This document shows positions 35,873 through 44,392 of a DNA stretch of 64,000 nucleotides, piece by piece. Each line of letters starts with the position of its first letter. The first letter of the stretch is position 1. The DNA is from Sphingobium cyanobacteriorum. Lineage in GTDB: Bacteria > Pseudomonadota > Alphaproteobacteria > Sphingomonadales > Sphingomonadaceae. Location: positions 186,001-250,000 of the forward strand of contig NZ_JAUQOM010000004.1 in NCBI RefSeq assembly GCF_030580935.1, given 5' to 3'. Both the position numbers and the translations under genes were made by a program. The notes beneath the pieces were generated by a model. It was not told where the DNA came from, did not search any database, and worked only from the letters and a program-made list of their open reading frames with translations.

Positions 35873-36403
35873 TCAAACCAGCTTATACATGCGGATGCGC
35901 ACGGCGGGCGTTTGCATTTCGGGGACCGGACCCACGGTTCCGGCGAACATGGCTTCGTTCAGCCAGCCATGGGGACCGTTGGGGACTTCGAAGGTCGCGG
36001 TGGTTTTGGCATAGCCTTTGCCGGCGATCCCCTTGTTGCGTATCTGGATGACGGTGCCATCGGTTTCGCGCATCAGATAGACGGCCTCCAGTTCGGTGAA
36101 GCCGTCGGCGCGGACCAGTTGCCAGTCCATGCCTTCGGGAAAGATCGTGCCGCTGATCCGTGGCCCCTTGAACGTGCCGCCGGTGATGGGGATGCGGACG
36201 CGCTGGCCGTGCGGGGTCATGCCGATCTCTTCTGCCGGTCCCAGCGTGACGATGGCCTCATAGACGAACGCGGCCAGTGGCGCGTCGTCGACGGGGGGCT
36301 GCGCGGCGATGCCCGGCATGTCGATCAGGCCGGTCGCCAATGCGCCTGCCGCCAGCAGCACACCCCTGCGCGATGGCAGGATATTGTCGCGTTGGTCCGC
36401 CAT
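35873..36403 (-). CDS. DUF3237 family protein with a twin-arginine-like leader
   Basis: 176 residues starting at ATG 36403 (GGAGAGG upstream); a more distal ATG at 36424 would add seven residues. The leader SRRGVLLAAGALATG resembles a Tat signal. The mature part matches DUF3237, a small single-domain beta-barrel family: FVYEAIVTLGP, IPITGGTFKGPRISGTIFPEG and DWQLVRADGFTELEAVYLMR. Members are found near esterases and aromatic-degradation genes and are suspected to bind or hydrolyse small aromatic esters, but function is not established. Located between the TonB receptor and the MFS gene. Confidence 0.82.
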   Translation of the reverse strand: MADQRDNILPSRRGVLLAAGALATGLIDMPGIAAQPPVDDAPLAAFVYEAIVTLGPAEEIGMTPHGQRVRIPITGGTFKGPRISGTIFPEGMDWQLVRADGFTELEAVYLMRETDGTVIQIRNKGIAGKGYAKTTATFEVPNGPHGWLNEAMFAGTVGPVPEMQTPAVRIRMYKLV

Positions 36404-36423
36404 GCCGATGCCCTCTCCAGACA

Positions 36424-36455
36424 TGGAGCGCGCCCTTTGCAAACGGCGCGCTCCA
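36424..36455 (-). other. Intergenic stem-loop downstream of the TonB receptor gene
   Basis: TGGAGCGCGCC (36424-36434) pairs perfectly with 36445-36455 around a 10-nt loop that contains TTTGCAAA. No T-run follows on the minus strand, so it is not a classical terminator. It lies between the TonB receptor and DUF3237 genes, immediately before the DUF3237 start, and could shield the receptor mRNA from 3' decay or damp downstream translation. Confidence 0.6.
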
Positions 36456-36468
36456 CATGTGATTGTTG

Positions 36469-38838
36469 TCAGAATTGCATGCCCAGCCGCACGCCATAGG
36501 TGCGCGGCGGATCGTAATTGGCGGTCGTGCTGCTCCACACCGTGACCAGATTATTGGCCACCCGCTTGTTTTCCAGATTGTTGACAAAGCCGGTGACGGA
36601 CAATTGCCCATTGTCGGTTTCATAACGCAGGTTGAGATCGGTCTTGGTGTAGGAAGCCCGGCGGCTCTGCGCATAATTCTGGATATCGCTGAAGGTGCGC
36701 GACTGGACGTAGAAATCGACGCTGGGCGTCAGGCTGCCCGCGCCGCCCAGGTCGAAGATATGGGCGTAGCTGGCGCGGGCGCTCCATTTGGGGGCGTTGG
36801 GCAATTCGTTGCCGGACACGTCGCGGATGACGGTGCCGGGCAATGGCAGATTGCCGAACGCCGCCGTGATTGCGTTATAATTGCCGCTGGCCGAATTGAG
36901 ATTGTCCGACGCGGTCGGGAAGGAGCGGATCTTCGCATCCAGATAGGAGACAAAGCCGCTGATCCGGTCGGCGCGGGTCGGGCGGATGACCGCTTCCAGT
37001 TCGATGCCGCGCAGGCGCGCCGTGGCGGCGTTGGTCGTCACCGCCGACACCTGATTGGTCAGCGGATTGAGGACGATGCTGGATACCTGAAGATCCTTAT
37101 AGTCCATGTTGAACGCGGTGGCCGACAGATAGAGCTTGCCGCCCATCAGCGAGCTGCGCACGCCCGCTTCGTAATTGGTCACGGTTTCGGGCTGATACTG
37201 GCGATATTGGGGCGCATTGCCGCTGGCTTCCAGACCGCCGCCACGGAAACCCGTGCCGACGCTGGCATAGACCAGGGTTTCGGGCGTCACTTCGTAATTC
37301 ACGCCCGCCTTCCAACTGACGTTCGAGAATTTGGCTTCCGGCCGGTTGGTATCGTCGGACAGGGCATAGACGAAGGGAATGCCGGGGCAGGTCGTGGGCG
37401 TGATGTTCGCCAGCGTGATCGTGTCGCCGGGGCAGACCAGTTCGATGTTGCGCTGGTTGACCTGTTCCCATGTCGAACGCACGCCACCCAGGATTTTCAG
37501 GCCCGGCGCGAGTTCGAACGTGCCCTGACCGAACACGGCCTGCGACTTGGTGCCCTGCCCGCGATAGGATGTGACGACATCGACGCCGCTGATGGTCGAG
37601 ATATTGGTGCCGGTGCCGGCGACCTTGGCGATGCCGGCCGCGTTGAAGATGCTGTTGAACGGCGCGGGGGCGGTGTCGCCGGCATGGAGCAGGCGGGTGC
37701 CGGACGGCTGCTTGTCCTGATAGAGATAGCCGCCCAGGACCAGATTGAACGCGCCGGAATTGAAATTGACGTTGAGTTCATGGGAGCGGGTTTCGGTGCG
37801 GCGGTCGATATTCTGCTGCGTGAACACGCCGGTGGCGGCATCGACGCCATTATTCTTGAGCAGCGAATAGCCGGCCAGATAGGTGAAAGACAGCGCATCG
37901 CTCGCCTGCCAGGTCAGGCGTGAGCGGGCGGCATAATATTTGATGTCGATCCGGTTGTCGGTGACAAGATCCTGCCCCGGATTGACGACCTCATCATAGA
38001 TCGTCTGGATCGGGCCGAAGGTGCCAGCGGCGATGTTCGCATTGGGATAGACATTGCGGCTGCGCATATAGGTGAGCGGGATCGTGCCCTTATTCTCCCC
38101 GTAATTGAGCGACAGGCGCCAGGTCAGGCTGTCGCCCAGACGCAGGATGGAATTGACGCGCAGGCCGGCCTGGTCGGTCCTGTTGTAATTCTGGCGCGCG
38201 CCATATCGGCCTTCAAACCCGTCATCGACCTGACGATAGGCGGACACGCGCAGGGCGAAGGCGTCACTGACGGGAAGGTCCACGGCGGCGCGGGCGCGGA
38301 TTTCGTTGAAGCGGCCATATTGGATGTCGGCGGCAAAGCCCATCGTCCTGCCCGGATCGGCGGTGTTGATGTTGACGACGCCCGCGGTCGCGTTGCGGCC
38401 ATAGACCGTGCCCTGCGGCCCGCGCAGAACCTCGACCGATCCCAGGTCGAACAGGCCGAGCGTCAGGACGGCGGCGGACGGATCGTAGATGCCGTCGATC
38501 TGGGTGGCGACGGTGGAATAGCCGCTGAAACTGTTGTTGCTGCCGATGCCACGGATGGCAAAGCCGTTCTGGCTGGATTGCAGGCCGGGCACCGTGCTGG
38601 TCAGTGCGGCGGCGGAATCGACGCCCTGCCGGTTGAGGCTGTCCTGCGTCACGACACTGACCGCGACCGGCGCCTTGGACAATTTCTCCGACGTTTTCTG
38701 TGCGGTGACGACGATATCGCCCGCATAATCGTCTGGCGCGTTCGTCCCCGCCTGCACGGGCGCGGCATCCTGCGCGATGGCGGGGCAGGACAAGGCGACG
38801 ACGCTGGCGCCGACGAAAAGAAATGACAGTCTGTGCAT
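36469..38838 (-). CDS. TonB-dependent receptor
   Basis: 789 residues from ATG 38838 (GGGAGAG upstream). A signal peptide (1-22) is followed by a plug with a TonB-box-like stretch DIVVTAQKTSEKLSKAPVAV, the RGIGSNNSF element, EVLRGPQGTVYGRNATAGVV and then the 22-strand barrel ending in a terminal Phe (GVRLGMQF). It belongs to the large group of sphingomonad receptors for plant or aromatic compounds and carbohydrates. Its place among glycosidase and esterase genes implies a sugar-ester substrate taken up intact. Stem-loops flank it on both sides. Confidence 0.92.
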   Translation of the reverse strand: MHRLSFLFVGASVVALSCPAIAQDAAPVQAGTNAPDDYAGDIVVTAQKTSEKLSKAPVAVSVVTQDSLNRQGVDSAAALTSTVPGLQSSQNGFAIRGIGSNNSFSGYSTVATQIDGIYDPSAAVLTLGLFDLGSVEVLRGPQGTVYGRNATAGVVNINTADPGRTMGFAADIQYGRFNEIRARAAVDLPVSDAFALRVSAYRQVDDGFEGRYGARQNYNRTDQAGLRVNSILRLGDSLTWRLSLNYGENKGTIPLTYMRSRNVYPNANIAAGTFGPIQTIYDEVVNPGQDLVTDNRIDIKYYAARSRLTWQASDALSFTYLAGYSLLKNNGVDAATGVFTQQNIDRRTETRSHELNVNFNSGAFNLVLGGYLYQDKQPSGTRLLHAGDTAPAPFNSIFNAAGIAKVAGTGTNISTISGVDVVTSYRGQGTKSQAVFGQGTFELAPGLKILGGVRSTWEQVNQRNIELVCPGDTITLANITPTTCPGIPFVYALSDDTNRPEAKFSNVSWKAGVNYEVTPETLVYASVGTGFRGGGLEASGNAPQYRQYQPETVTNYEAGVRSSLMGGKLYLSATAFNMDYKDLQVSSIVLNPLTNQVSAVTTNAATARLRGIELEAVIRPTRADRISGFVSYLDAKIRSFPTASDNLNSASGNYNAITAAFGNLPLPGTVIRDVSGNELPNAPKWSARASYAHIFDLGGAGSLTPSVDFYVQSRTFSDIQNYAQSRRASYTKTDLNLRYETDNGQLSVTGFVNNLENKRVANNLVTVWSSTTANYDPPRTYGVRLGMQF

Positions 38839-38855
38839 GACACTCTCCCTTTTGC

Positions 38856-38889
38856 TGCCCGGACCGGCTTGCTCGCTCTGATCCGGGCA
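38856..38889 (-). other. Intergenic stem-loop upstream of the TonB receptor gene
   Basis: TGCCCGGA (38856-38863) pairs with TCCGGGCA (38882-38889) across an 18-nt loop in the 68-bp gap between the SGNH hydrolase and the TonB receptor. There is no T-run. Together with the hairpin at 36424-36455 it brackets the receptor gene. Confidence 0.5.
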
Positions 38890-38906
38890 TGTGTTTTCAT
38901 GTGCTT

Positions 38907-40157
38907 TCAGAAGCGGAAATGATCCCGCGCCGCCTTTGCCATCGCGGCATAGCCCGCATCGGACGGGTGGAGCTTGTCGCCGCAATCATAGGCCGCAAGG
39001 ATATGGTCGGGGGCGGCCGGGTCGCGCACGGTCGCGTCGAAATCGATCACGCCGTCAAACGCCCCGCTGGTGCGGATCCACTGGTTGACGGCCTGGCGGA
39101 TTTTTTCCTTTTCGACCGTGGCATAGCCGGGGAACGTCGATCCCAGAAAGGGCGTCAGCGTCGCGCCATGCACCTTGATCGCCCTGGACCGCGCCCGCTG
39201 GATGAGTTGGCGATAGCCCGCGATCAGATCATCGGCGCCGATCACGGGATGGTCGCCTTCGCCGCGCGGATTTTTCAGGCCGCTCAGGCCCAGGTCGTTG
39301 ATCCCCTCCAGCAGGACGATGTCGGTGACGCCCGGCACGGCCAGGGCATCCCGGTCGAACCGCGCAAGCGCGCTTGGCCCCACTTCGTCCCGCAGGACAC
39401 GGTTGCCGCCGATGCCGGCATTGGCAATGCCGATATTGGCGATCCCCCTGTCGGTCAGCATCCGCGCCAACTGCCCCGGCCAGCCGCGCAGCAAGGGATC
39501 CTTCGCGCCGAAGCCATCGGTGATGGAATCGCCGAAGGTGACGATCGTGCGCGCCTTCCGGTCCGACAGGACCAGCACCGACGAAATGATTTCGCGGGCG
39601 GAAACGGATGTTGCGTCGGTCAGCGTCGGGGACGCGGTCTGGTCAGCGCCGGGCGCCCATTGCGCCACATGATTGGGGTCGGACTGGGGCAATATGACCT
39701 TGGCCGGCAGATAGACACTGACGATGGCAACGGCACCCGGCTTCACCGCCAGCGCGAGCGGATCGGACAGCAGGGGCGCGCCCGTCGGCAGGCGCGCCGA
39801 TCGTGCGCCGGAAAAGGTCAGCGGGCGGATGGTGGCGGCGTCGACACCGCCCTGCGCATCGGCCAGCGCGATGGTCGCCCCGCCGATCGTCACATCCTGC
39901 ACCTGCGTTTCGCCCGACAGGCGCACCTGCACCTGCGTACCGCCCGCGCTCAGACGCATATGATAGCGGATGGTGCCCTGCACCTGTGGCGCGGGCTGCC
40001 AGAAATCATAGGGCAGTTTCTCAATGGGCCGGGAGGGGCTGGACGCCCAACTGGCGATCCAGCGGCCCTTGTCCGCCGCGAACGCCTGTATCGGCAACAT
40101 CGCGGCATGGAGCGCGACGACTGCAAGGGCGCACCGGCCCAACCTCATCCTGCGCAT
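38907..40157 (-). CDS. Exported SGNH/GDSL hydrolase (esterase)
   Basis: 416 residues; start ATG 40157 has AAGGAGG upstream, although an ATG at 40148 would form an ATGA overlap with the tannase gene. A signal peptide (1-28) and a beta-sandwich N-terminal domain of ~170 residues precede the SGNH fold: block I GDSITDGFG with the nucleophile Ser, block III GIGGNRV, block IV LLEGINDLG and block V DKLHPSDAGY with catalytic Asp and His. The two-domain build matches carbohydrate-active or rhamnogalacturonan-type acyl esterases rather than lipases. It probably removes acyl groups from an imported sugar ester in the periplasm. Confidence 0.9.
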   Translation of the reverse strand: MRRMRLGRCALAVVALHAAMLPIQAFAADKGRWIASWASSPSRPIEKLPYDFWQPAPQVQGTIRYHMRLSAGGTQVQVRLSGETQVQDVTIGGATIALADAQGGVDAATIRPLTFSGARSARLPTGAPLLSDPLALAVKPGAVAIVSVYLPAKVILPQSDPNHVAQWAPGADQTASPTLTDATSVSAREIISSVLVLSDRKARTIVTFGDSITDGFGAKDPLLRGWPGQLARMLTDRGIANIGIANAGIGGNRVLRDEVGPSALARFDRDALAVPGVTDIVLLEGINDLGLSGLKNPRGEGDHPVIGADDLIAGYRQLIQRARSRAIKVHGATLTPFLGSTFPGYATVEKEKIRQAVNQWIRTSGAFDGVIDFDATVRDPAAPDHILAAYDCGDKLHPSDAGYAAMAKAARDHFRF

Positions 40158-41899
40158 TGGAAGCTTTCCTCCTTTTCGATGTCGCCCCGGCCCTTGTATC
40201 GGGCATATTGGGGGTATTTGCAGATCGGGCGGGTGCGGCCCGGCCAGGGGCTGGCCGCCGATGCGACGCCATGGAGGCGGTCTGGCGCGCGGCCCTGTTC
40301 GACCCAGGCAACCAGCGCGGCGAAGGCGTCATGGCGGTCGGTCGCCGGCCCGCCCTCGCAATGGTTCATGCCCGGCACGGGAAACACGCGCGCGCTGTCG
40401 GCCGCCGCGCCATGGTAGCGGGCGTCCATTTCGCGATACCATTGCAGCGTGTCGTTCAGCGAAAAGACCGGATCGGCCGCGCCATGCGGGACGATCAGCT
40501 TGCCACCGGCCGCGCGAAAGGCGTCGATGTCGGGCGACCGGGCCGACAACATGGTCCAGCCGGATTCGGTAAAGGGCGCGACGGTGCGATAAATGGCGGC
40601 GGCATCGGCATCGAAATCATAGGCCATCTGCCATTGCAGCAGGTGCTGCGGATCGGTGGACGCCACTGTCGGGGGCGTCTGAAAGATGGTCGGCAGGGCG
40701 GCCCCGCCGATCAGGATGTTGAGCGCGGGCACGCCCTCCTTCGCCAGCCCCAATTTCCACACGGCCCAGCCGGGCGCGCCGATGCCGCCGTCCCAGGGGA
40801 AGCTGGCATAGAGGGGCGACCCATCGCGCGTGCGCGGGCCTGACAGGGATTGCGCCAGCGCGTCGATCTGGGCGCGGGACAGGCACTGGCCATTGCGGTC
40901 GCCCTTGCAGGTCAGCGCGCGCAGGACCGGCAGGACGGCCGCATGGGTGCATTGGCCGATGCGCATGACCAGCCCGTCGACCAGACCGTCCCTGCCATCG
41001 CAGGCTTTCAGGACGGCGCGGCGTATCAGGCCGAGTTCGGCGGTGGTATAAAGGCTGGAAAGCCGGGCGAACGGGCGCGCGCCGCTGGCGTCGGGATGGA
41101 TCAGCCGCCCGAATATCTGCGCGTCCCATGTCTGGGCCAGTCCGGCGCGGGGGAGCGACATGCCCGGCGCGGCGGCGACGATGCCGTCGAACGCATCGGG
41201 GTAGCGATGCGCCAGCGCCAGCCCTTCCTGGCCGCCCTTGGAACAGCCCGCAAAATAGGAATAGCGCGGCGCGTGACCGTAGAAGCGGGTGATGGCCGCC
41301 TTGGCAGCGGCGGTGACGGCGCCGAGCGAGGCATAGGCGTAATTGCGGCGTGCTTCCGGGTCGAACCCGAAAGCGACCGCCCCGCCCTTTGCCGGGTCGC
41401 TGTTGACCGCATTGTCATGGCCCGAATCCTGGCTGACGACCGCATAGCCCTGCGCAAGGGCCGGTGTGAACAGGCCCGCGCCCGCCGTCGCGCCCAGCGC
41501 ATTGCCGACATCGCCATTGGTGCCGCCGCCGCCCTGAAAGAGGAAGCGGCCATTCCAGTCGAGCGGCAGGCGCAGGTGGAATGTGATGGCATAGCGCTGG
41601 CCATCCACGCCCTTGCGTTCGGCCATGACGGCGCGCATGGCGCAATGCGCCCTGAGCGGCGTGATGGCGTCATATTGGAAACCGCGCGGATCGGGCCGGG
41701 ACGCTGGTCCCTGAGGCACGAAATCGGCGCTGGTGACGCGGGTGGAGGCATCGGGCCAGTGGCCGCGCATGATGGTGGCGAAGGCGGCGCAGCGCCCATC
41801 ATCCGCCGCGACAGGCGGGGCGGGGGTGGCCGCGAACGCAGGCACGGATGCGGCGATGACGGGGGCAAGGGCGGATGCCGTGAACCAGTGGCGGGTCAT
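40145..41899 (-). CDS. Tannase / feruloyl esterase family protein
   Basis: 584 residues from ATG 41899 (ATGA overlap with the ROK kinase stop). A signal peptide spans about 1-23. The family's CS-D-HC catalytic arrangement is fully visible: Cys-Ser in AGCSKGGQEG, Asp in PHGAADPVFS, and His-Cys in GMNHCEGG, where the two cysteines form the disulfide holding Ser and His together. The N-terminal part also carries NGRFLFQGGGGTNG and QDSGHDN. Such enzymes split galloyl, feruloyl or caffeoyl esters from sugars or quinate. Placed in an operon with levansucrase and fructokinase, it likely frees phenolic acids from a sugar ester. Confidence 0.93.
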   Translation of the reverse strand: MTRHWFTASALAPVIAASVPAFAATPAPPVAADDGRCAAFATIMRGHWPDASTRVTSADFVPQGPASRPDPRGFQYDAITPLRAHCAMRAVMAERKGVDGQRYAITFHLRLPLDWNGRFLFQGGGGTNGDVGNALGATAGAGLFTPALAQGYAVVSQDSGHDNAVNSDPAKGGAVAFGFDPEARRNYAYASLGAVTAAAKAAITRFYGHAPRYSYFAGCSKGGQEGLALAHRYPDAFDGIVAAAPGMSLPRAGLAQTWDAQIFGRLIHPDASGARPFARLSSLYTTAELGLIRRAVLKACDGRDGLVDGLVMRIGQCTHAAVLPVLRALTCKGDRNGQCLSRAQIDALAQSLSGPRTRDGSPLYASFPWDGGIGAPGWAVWKLGLAKEGVPALNILIGGAALPTIFQTPPTVASTDPQHLLQWQMAYDFDADAAAIYRTVAPFTESGWTMLSARSPDIDAFRAAGGKLIVPHGAADPVFSLNDTLQWYREMDARYHGAAADSARVFPVPGMNHCEGGPATDRHDAFAALVAWVEQGRAPDRLHGVASAASPWPGRTRPICKYPQYARYKGRGDIEKEESFQCAG

Positions 41900-42810
41900 G
41901 GCCGGGCCTGTCGCAACGCGCTCTGGCCGATGACGATCGCGCCCAGCGGTCCGGCATCGCGCCCCAGCGCGGGTGGCACGACAAGGCTTTGCAGGGCGGC
42001 AAGGTCCAGCCCCGCCAGATAACCGCCCAGATTGTCGGCAACGGCGCCGCGCACGCGGCCTAGCAGGGCGGGCCGATGGTCCAGCACGCCGCCGCCGATC
42101 ACCAGACGCTGGGGCGAAAGGCACAGGATCAGCATCGCCACCCATTCGCCCAGTTCCGCCGCGACCCGTTGCCAAATGCTGTCATCGTCCGGCACATCGG
42201 CCAGGGCACGGCCGGCCCGCGCCGCCAGCGCGGGGCCACCCACCAGCCCTTCCAGGCAATCGCCATGGGCGGGACAGGCCCCCGAAAAGCCATCGCCGGG
42301 CGTCCGGCGGATGCGCATATGGCCTGCTTCGGGATGGAGGCGGCCATGCACGGCCTTGCCATCCATGACGATGCCCAGGCCGACGCCGGTGCCGATGGTG
42401 GCGTAGGCATGGACCGCGCAGCCGGTCGATGCGCCCCACACACCCTCCGCCAGCGCCGCGCCGGTGACATCGGTATCGATGCCCACCGGCACAGCGAAGC
42501 GGCGGGCGAAATGGCCATGGACATCCACGCCCGCCCAGCCGGGCTTCGGCGTGTTTTCCATATGCCCGAAATGCCCGTTGGCCCGGTCCAGGCACAGCGG
42601 CCCGAAACTGCCGATGCCGATCGCCGCAAAGGGGGTTTGCGCATGCCAGCGGTCCAGCGCCGCGGCAATATGGTCGAGCGTTTCCGGCCCCTGCGTCGGC
42701 CAGCGGCTCTGGTGCAGGATCGTTCGGCCCCGCGCCAAAGTGGCGATGCATTTGGTGCCGCCCAGCTCCACGCCGGCGATCAGGGGGTCATTGTCAGTCA
42801 GGCCAGCCAT
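41896..42810 (-). CDS. ROK family sugar kinase, probably fructokinase
   Basis: 304 residues from ATG 42810, overlapping the levansucrase gene by 13 bp. ATP site GVELGGTKC at the N-terminus; IGSFGPL; catalytic Asp in IDTDVTGAALAEG; IGTGVGLGIV; and the ROK zinc site HPEAGH…CPAHGDCLEGLV. The CPxHGDCLEGL wording and short length match cytoplasmic ROK fructokinases (ScrK / GmuE-like). Fructose phosphorylation fits directly with the neighbouring sucrose-cleaving GH68 enzyme. Glucose or mannose cannot be excluded as substrate. Confidence 0.9.
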   Translation of the reverse strand: MAGLTDNDPLIAGVELGGTKCIATLARGRTILHQSRWPTQGPETLDHIAAALDRWHAQTPFAAIGIGSFGPLCLDRANGHFGHMENTPKPGWAGVDVHGHFARRFAVPVGIDTDVTGAALAEGVWGASTGCAVHAYATIGTGVGLGIVMDGKAVHGRLHPEAGHMRIRRTPGDGFSGACPAHGDCLEGLVGGPALAARAGRALADVPDDDSIWQRVAAELGEWVAMLILCLSPQRLVIGGGVLDHRPALLGRVRGAVADNLGGYLAGLDLAALQSLVVPPALGRDAGPLGAIVIGQSALRQARP

Positions 42811-43922
42811 GCGCGTTCTCCGTCCAGCATGATCCGCAGTTCGGGTGCGGGGGTGCCCCCGAAATGCGCGCGTGCCTGGGCTACATGACAGGGCGGCTGC
42901 GTCAAACCGGCCAGATCGACGAAACTCTGTACACACAGGTCAGGCAGGACCAGCCAGCTATAGGCCTGACAGGGTGCGGCTGGCGGGTTGCCGAAGACCA
43001 GGCCCGACCCGTTCAAGGGCCGCCACGGGCCGAACAGCGTGTCGGCGACCATGCCATAAAGGCCCGTCGGACCAGCGGGACCGGATGGCGCGAACACTTT
43101 CGCCTGGGTGGACCAGAAAAGATAATAGAGGCCGTCCCGCACGATGACATGCGGACGTTCCAGTTCGTTGTTCAGGCCATCCGCATCGACCAGCGGTGGC
43201 AATATCTGCCAGTCATTGCCAGCCGTGCGCCGCGCGATGCCGATGGCGCCGTTCCATGGCGACCGGGATCGGGCCAGTGACCCGGCGAACAGAATATAGT
43301 CCGCGCCATTGGCCGGGTCGTGAAAAAAGGCGGGATCGCGAAACGCCTTGATCGATCCGATCGCGCCGCCGCCCGTCATCTCGCTGGTATAATGAACGTC
43401 ATCCGGCCTGAGAAATTCCGTCGGCTTCGTCCACCCGGACACTATAATGGTGCCATGCTCCACCGACAGGGCCGCACGGGTCTGGAACAGCCTCTGGACG
43501 AAGCTGATTTCCGCCTCGTCGCGAAACCCGGCGGCGGTATAATAGAGGGTGATCATGGCGCCATCGGGCGATATGATCGCCGAGCCGGACCATTGCCGGC
43601 TGCCGGGCGACAGACCATCGGGCAGCGCCGGTCCCAGATCGCGCCAGTCCGTCCCCACGCGATGCAACAGGCGCAACCGGGCCACGGCATGGCGGGCATC
43701 CGGGTCGGGCAGGACCGGCGCGGACAACGCGATGAACAGGGTGCCGCCCATGATCTCCGCCGGATGGCCATCCGTCCGCTGGACCGGCCAATAGTCCCAC
43801 AGGTCCAGAGTATCGATGATCCGGCGCTGGACAGGAATGACGGGAGCACTGGATGCCGATGCCGCATCGATGCGCGCCACATGGTCGGCCGTCCAGCGCG
43901 TGGTGGGGGCACCTTCCCTCAT
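42798..43922 (-). CDS. GH68 family levansucrase / sucrose-cleaving fructosyltransferase
   Basis: 374 residues from ATG 43922, which overlaps a small upstream reading frame by ATGA. GH68 landmarks: nucleophile Asp43 in DLWDYWPVQ, transition-state stabiliser Asp196 in FRDPAFF, and acid/base Glu255 in NELERPHV; WSGSAI lies between. The enzyme splits sucrose and transfers fructose to water or growing levan/FOS. It has no signal peptide, as in the Zymomonas and Erwinia enzymes, so it is either cytoplasmic or leaves by a leaderless route. It is near the head of the operon, downstream of paired LacI-type operators. Confidence 0.92.
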   Translation of the reverse strand: MREGAPTTRWTADHVARIDAASASSAPVIPVQRRIIDTLDLWDYWPVQRTDGHPAEIMGGTLFIALSAPVLPDPDARHAVARLRLLHRVGTDWRDLGPALPDGLSPGSRQWSGSAIISPDGAMITLYYTAAGFRDEAEISFVQRLFQTRAALSVEHGTIIVSGWTKPTEFLRPDDVHYTSEMTGGGAIGSIKAFRDPAFFHDPANGADYILFAGSLARSRSPWNGAIGIARRTAGNDWQILPPLVDADGLNNELERPHVIVRDGLYYLFWSTQAKVFAPSGPAGPTGLYGMVADTLFGPWRPLNGSGLVFGNPPAAPCQAYSWLVLPDLCVQSFVDLAGLTQPPCHVAQARAHFGGTPAPELRIMLDGERAWLA

Positions 43923-44176
43923 GCCGGACCGCTCCGCAATGCCGCGACCTTCGCCAAGGCGTGCAGTCCCTGGCGAAGGCCCGGCTTGCGCCGCGCCAGG
44001 CATGCCGCGCGCGACCCATCCGTCCTGAAAGAATGTGCGGGCGCGACACCGGCCATGCGCCGCGCGAAAATGCCGGCAGGCACGAACCCGGCGTCCGGGC
44101 CGCGACACCACCGCGCCTTATATGCAGCATATGCAGCAATCGGTGAAAAACGCGCCGCCTGCACAATCATCCTCAT
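43919..44176 (-). CDS. Small hypothetical protein coupled to the levansucrase gene
   Basis: 85 residues, the first reading frame after the LacI-type operators. Its stop overlaps the levansucrase ATG (ATGA), and third codon positions are about three-quarters G or C. I do not recognise the sequence. It is basic and Ala-rich, with RFSPIAAYAAYKARWC at the N-terminus and RQGLHALAKVAALRSG at the C-terminus, possibly two helices. The start could be the second Met, three codons in. It may be a leader gene that sets translation of levansucrase, or chance coding. Confidence 0.45.
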   Translation of the reverse strand: MRMIVQAARFSPIAAYAAYKARWCRGPDAGFVPAGIFARRMAGVAPAHSFRTDGSRAACLARRKPGLRQGLHALAKVAALRSGPA

Positions 44177-44213
44177 CTCTCATTGTCTTGTTGCGCCACT
44201 GTTATAAGCCATA

Positions 44214-44247
44214 GCAAACGTTTGCAAGAGAAAAAGCAAACGTTCGC
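44214..44247. promoter_or_regulatory. Pair of LacI-family operators
   Basis: GCAAACGTTTGC (44214-44225) is a perfect palindrome and GCAAACGTTCGC (44236-44247) a one-base variant; centres are 22 bp apart, two helical turns on the same DNA face. The AAACGTTT core with central CG is typical of LacI-family repressors for sugars (ScrR, CcpA type). The sites lie 38-71 bp before the small leader gene and about 290 bp before levansucrase. No LacI regulator is in the window. Confidence 0.75.
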
Positions 44248-44392
44248 CTAAAGGGTTTCCTGCAACGGGAGGCTGCGTCTGCGGCGACGGGTCAGTGGCG
44301 GGATACAGATCGCGCGAAATGCGATTCAGGTGTCACTATCGTTGTTCCACTTTGCCACCCTGTCCTGCCCGCCCTTCCTGGCGATCAGCCGG

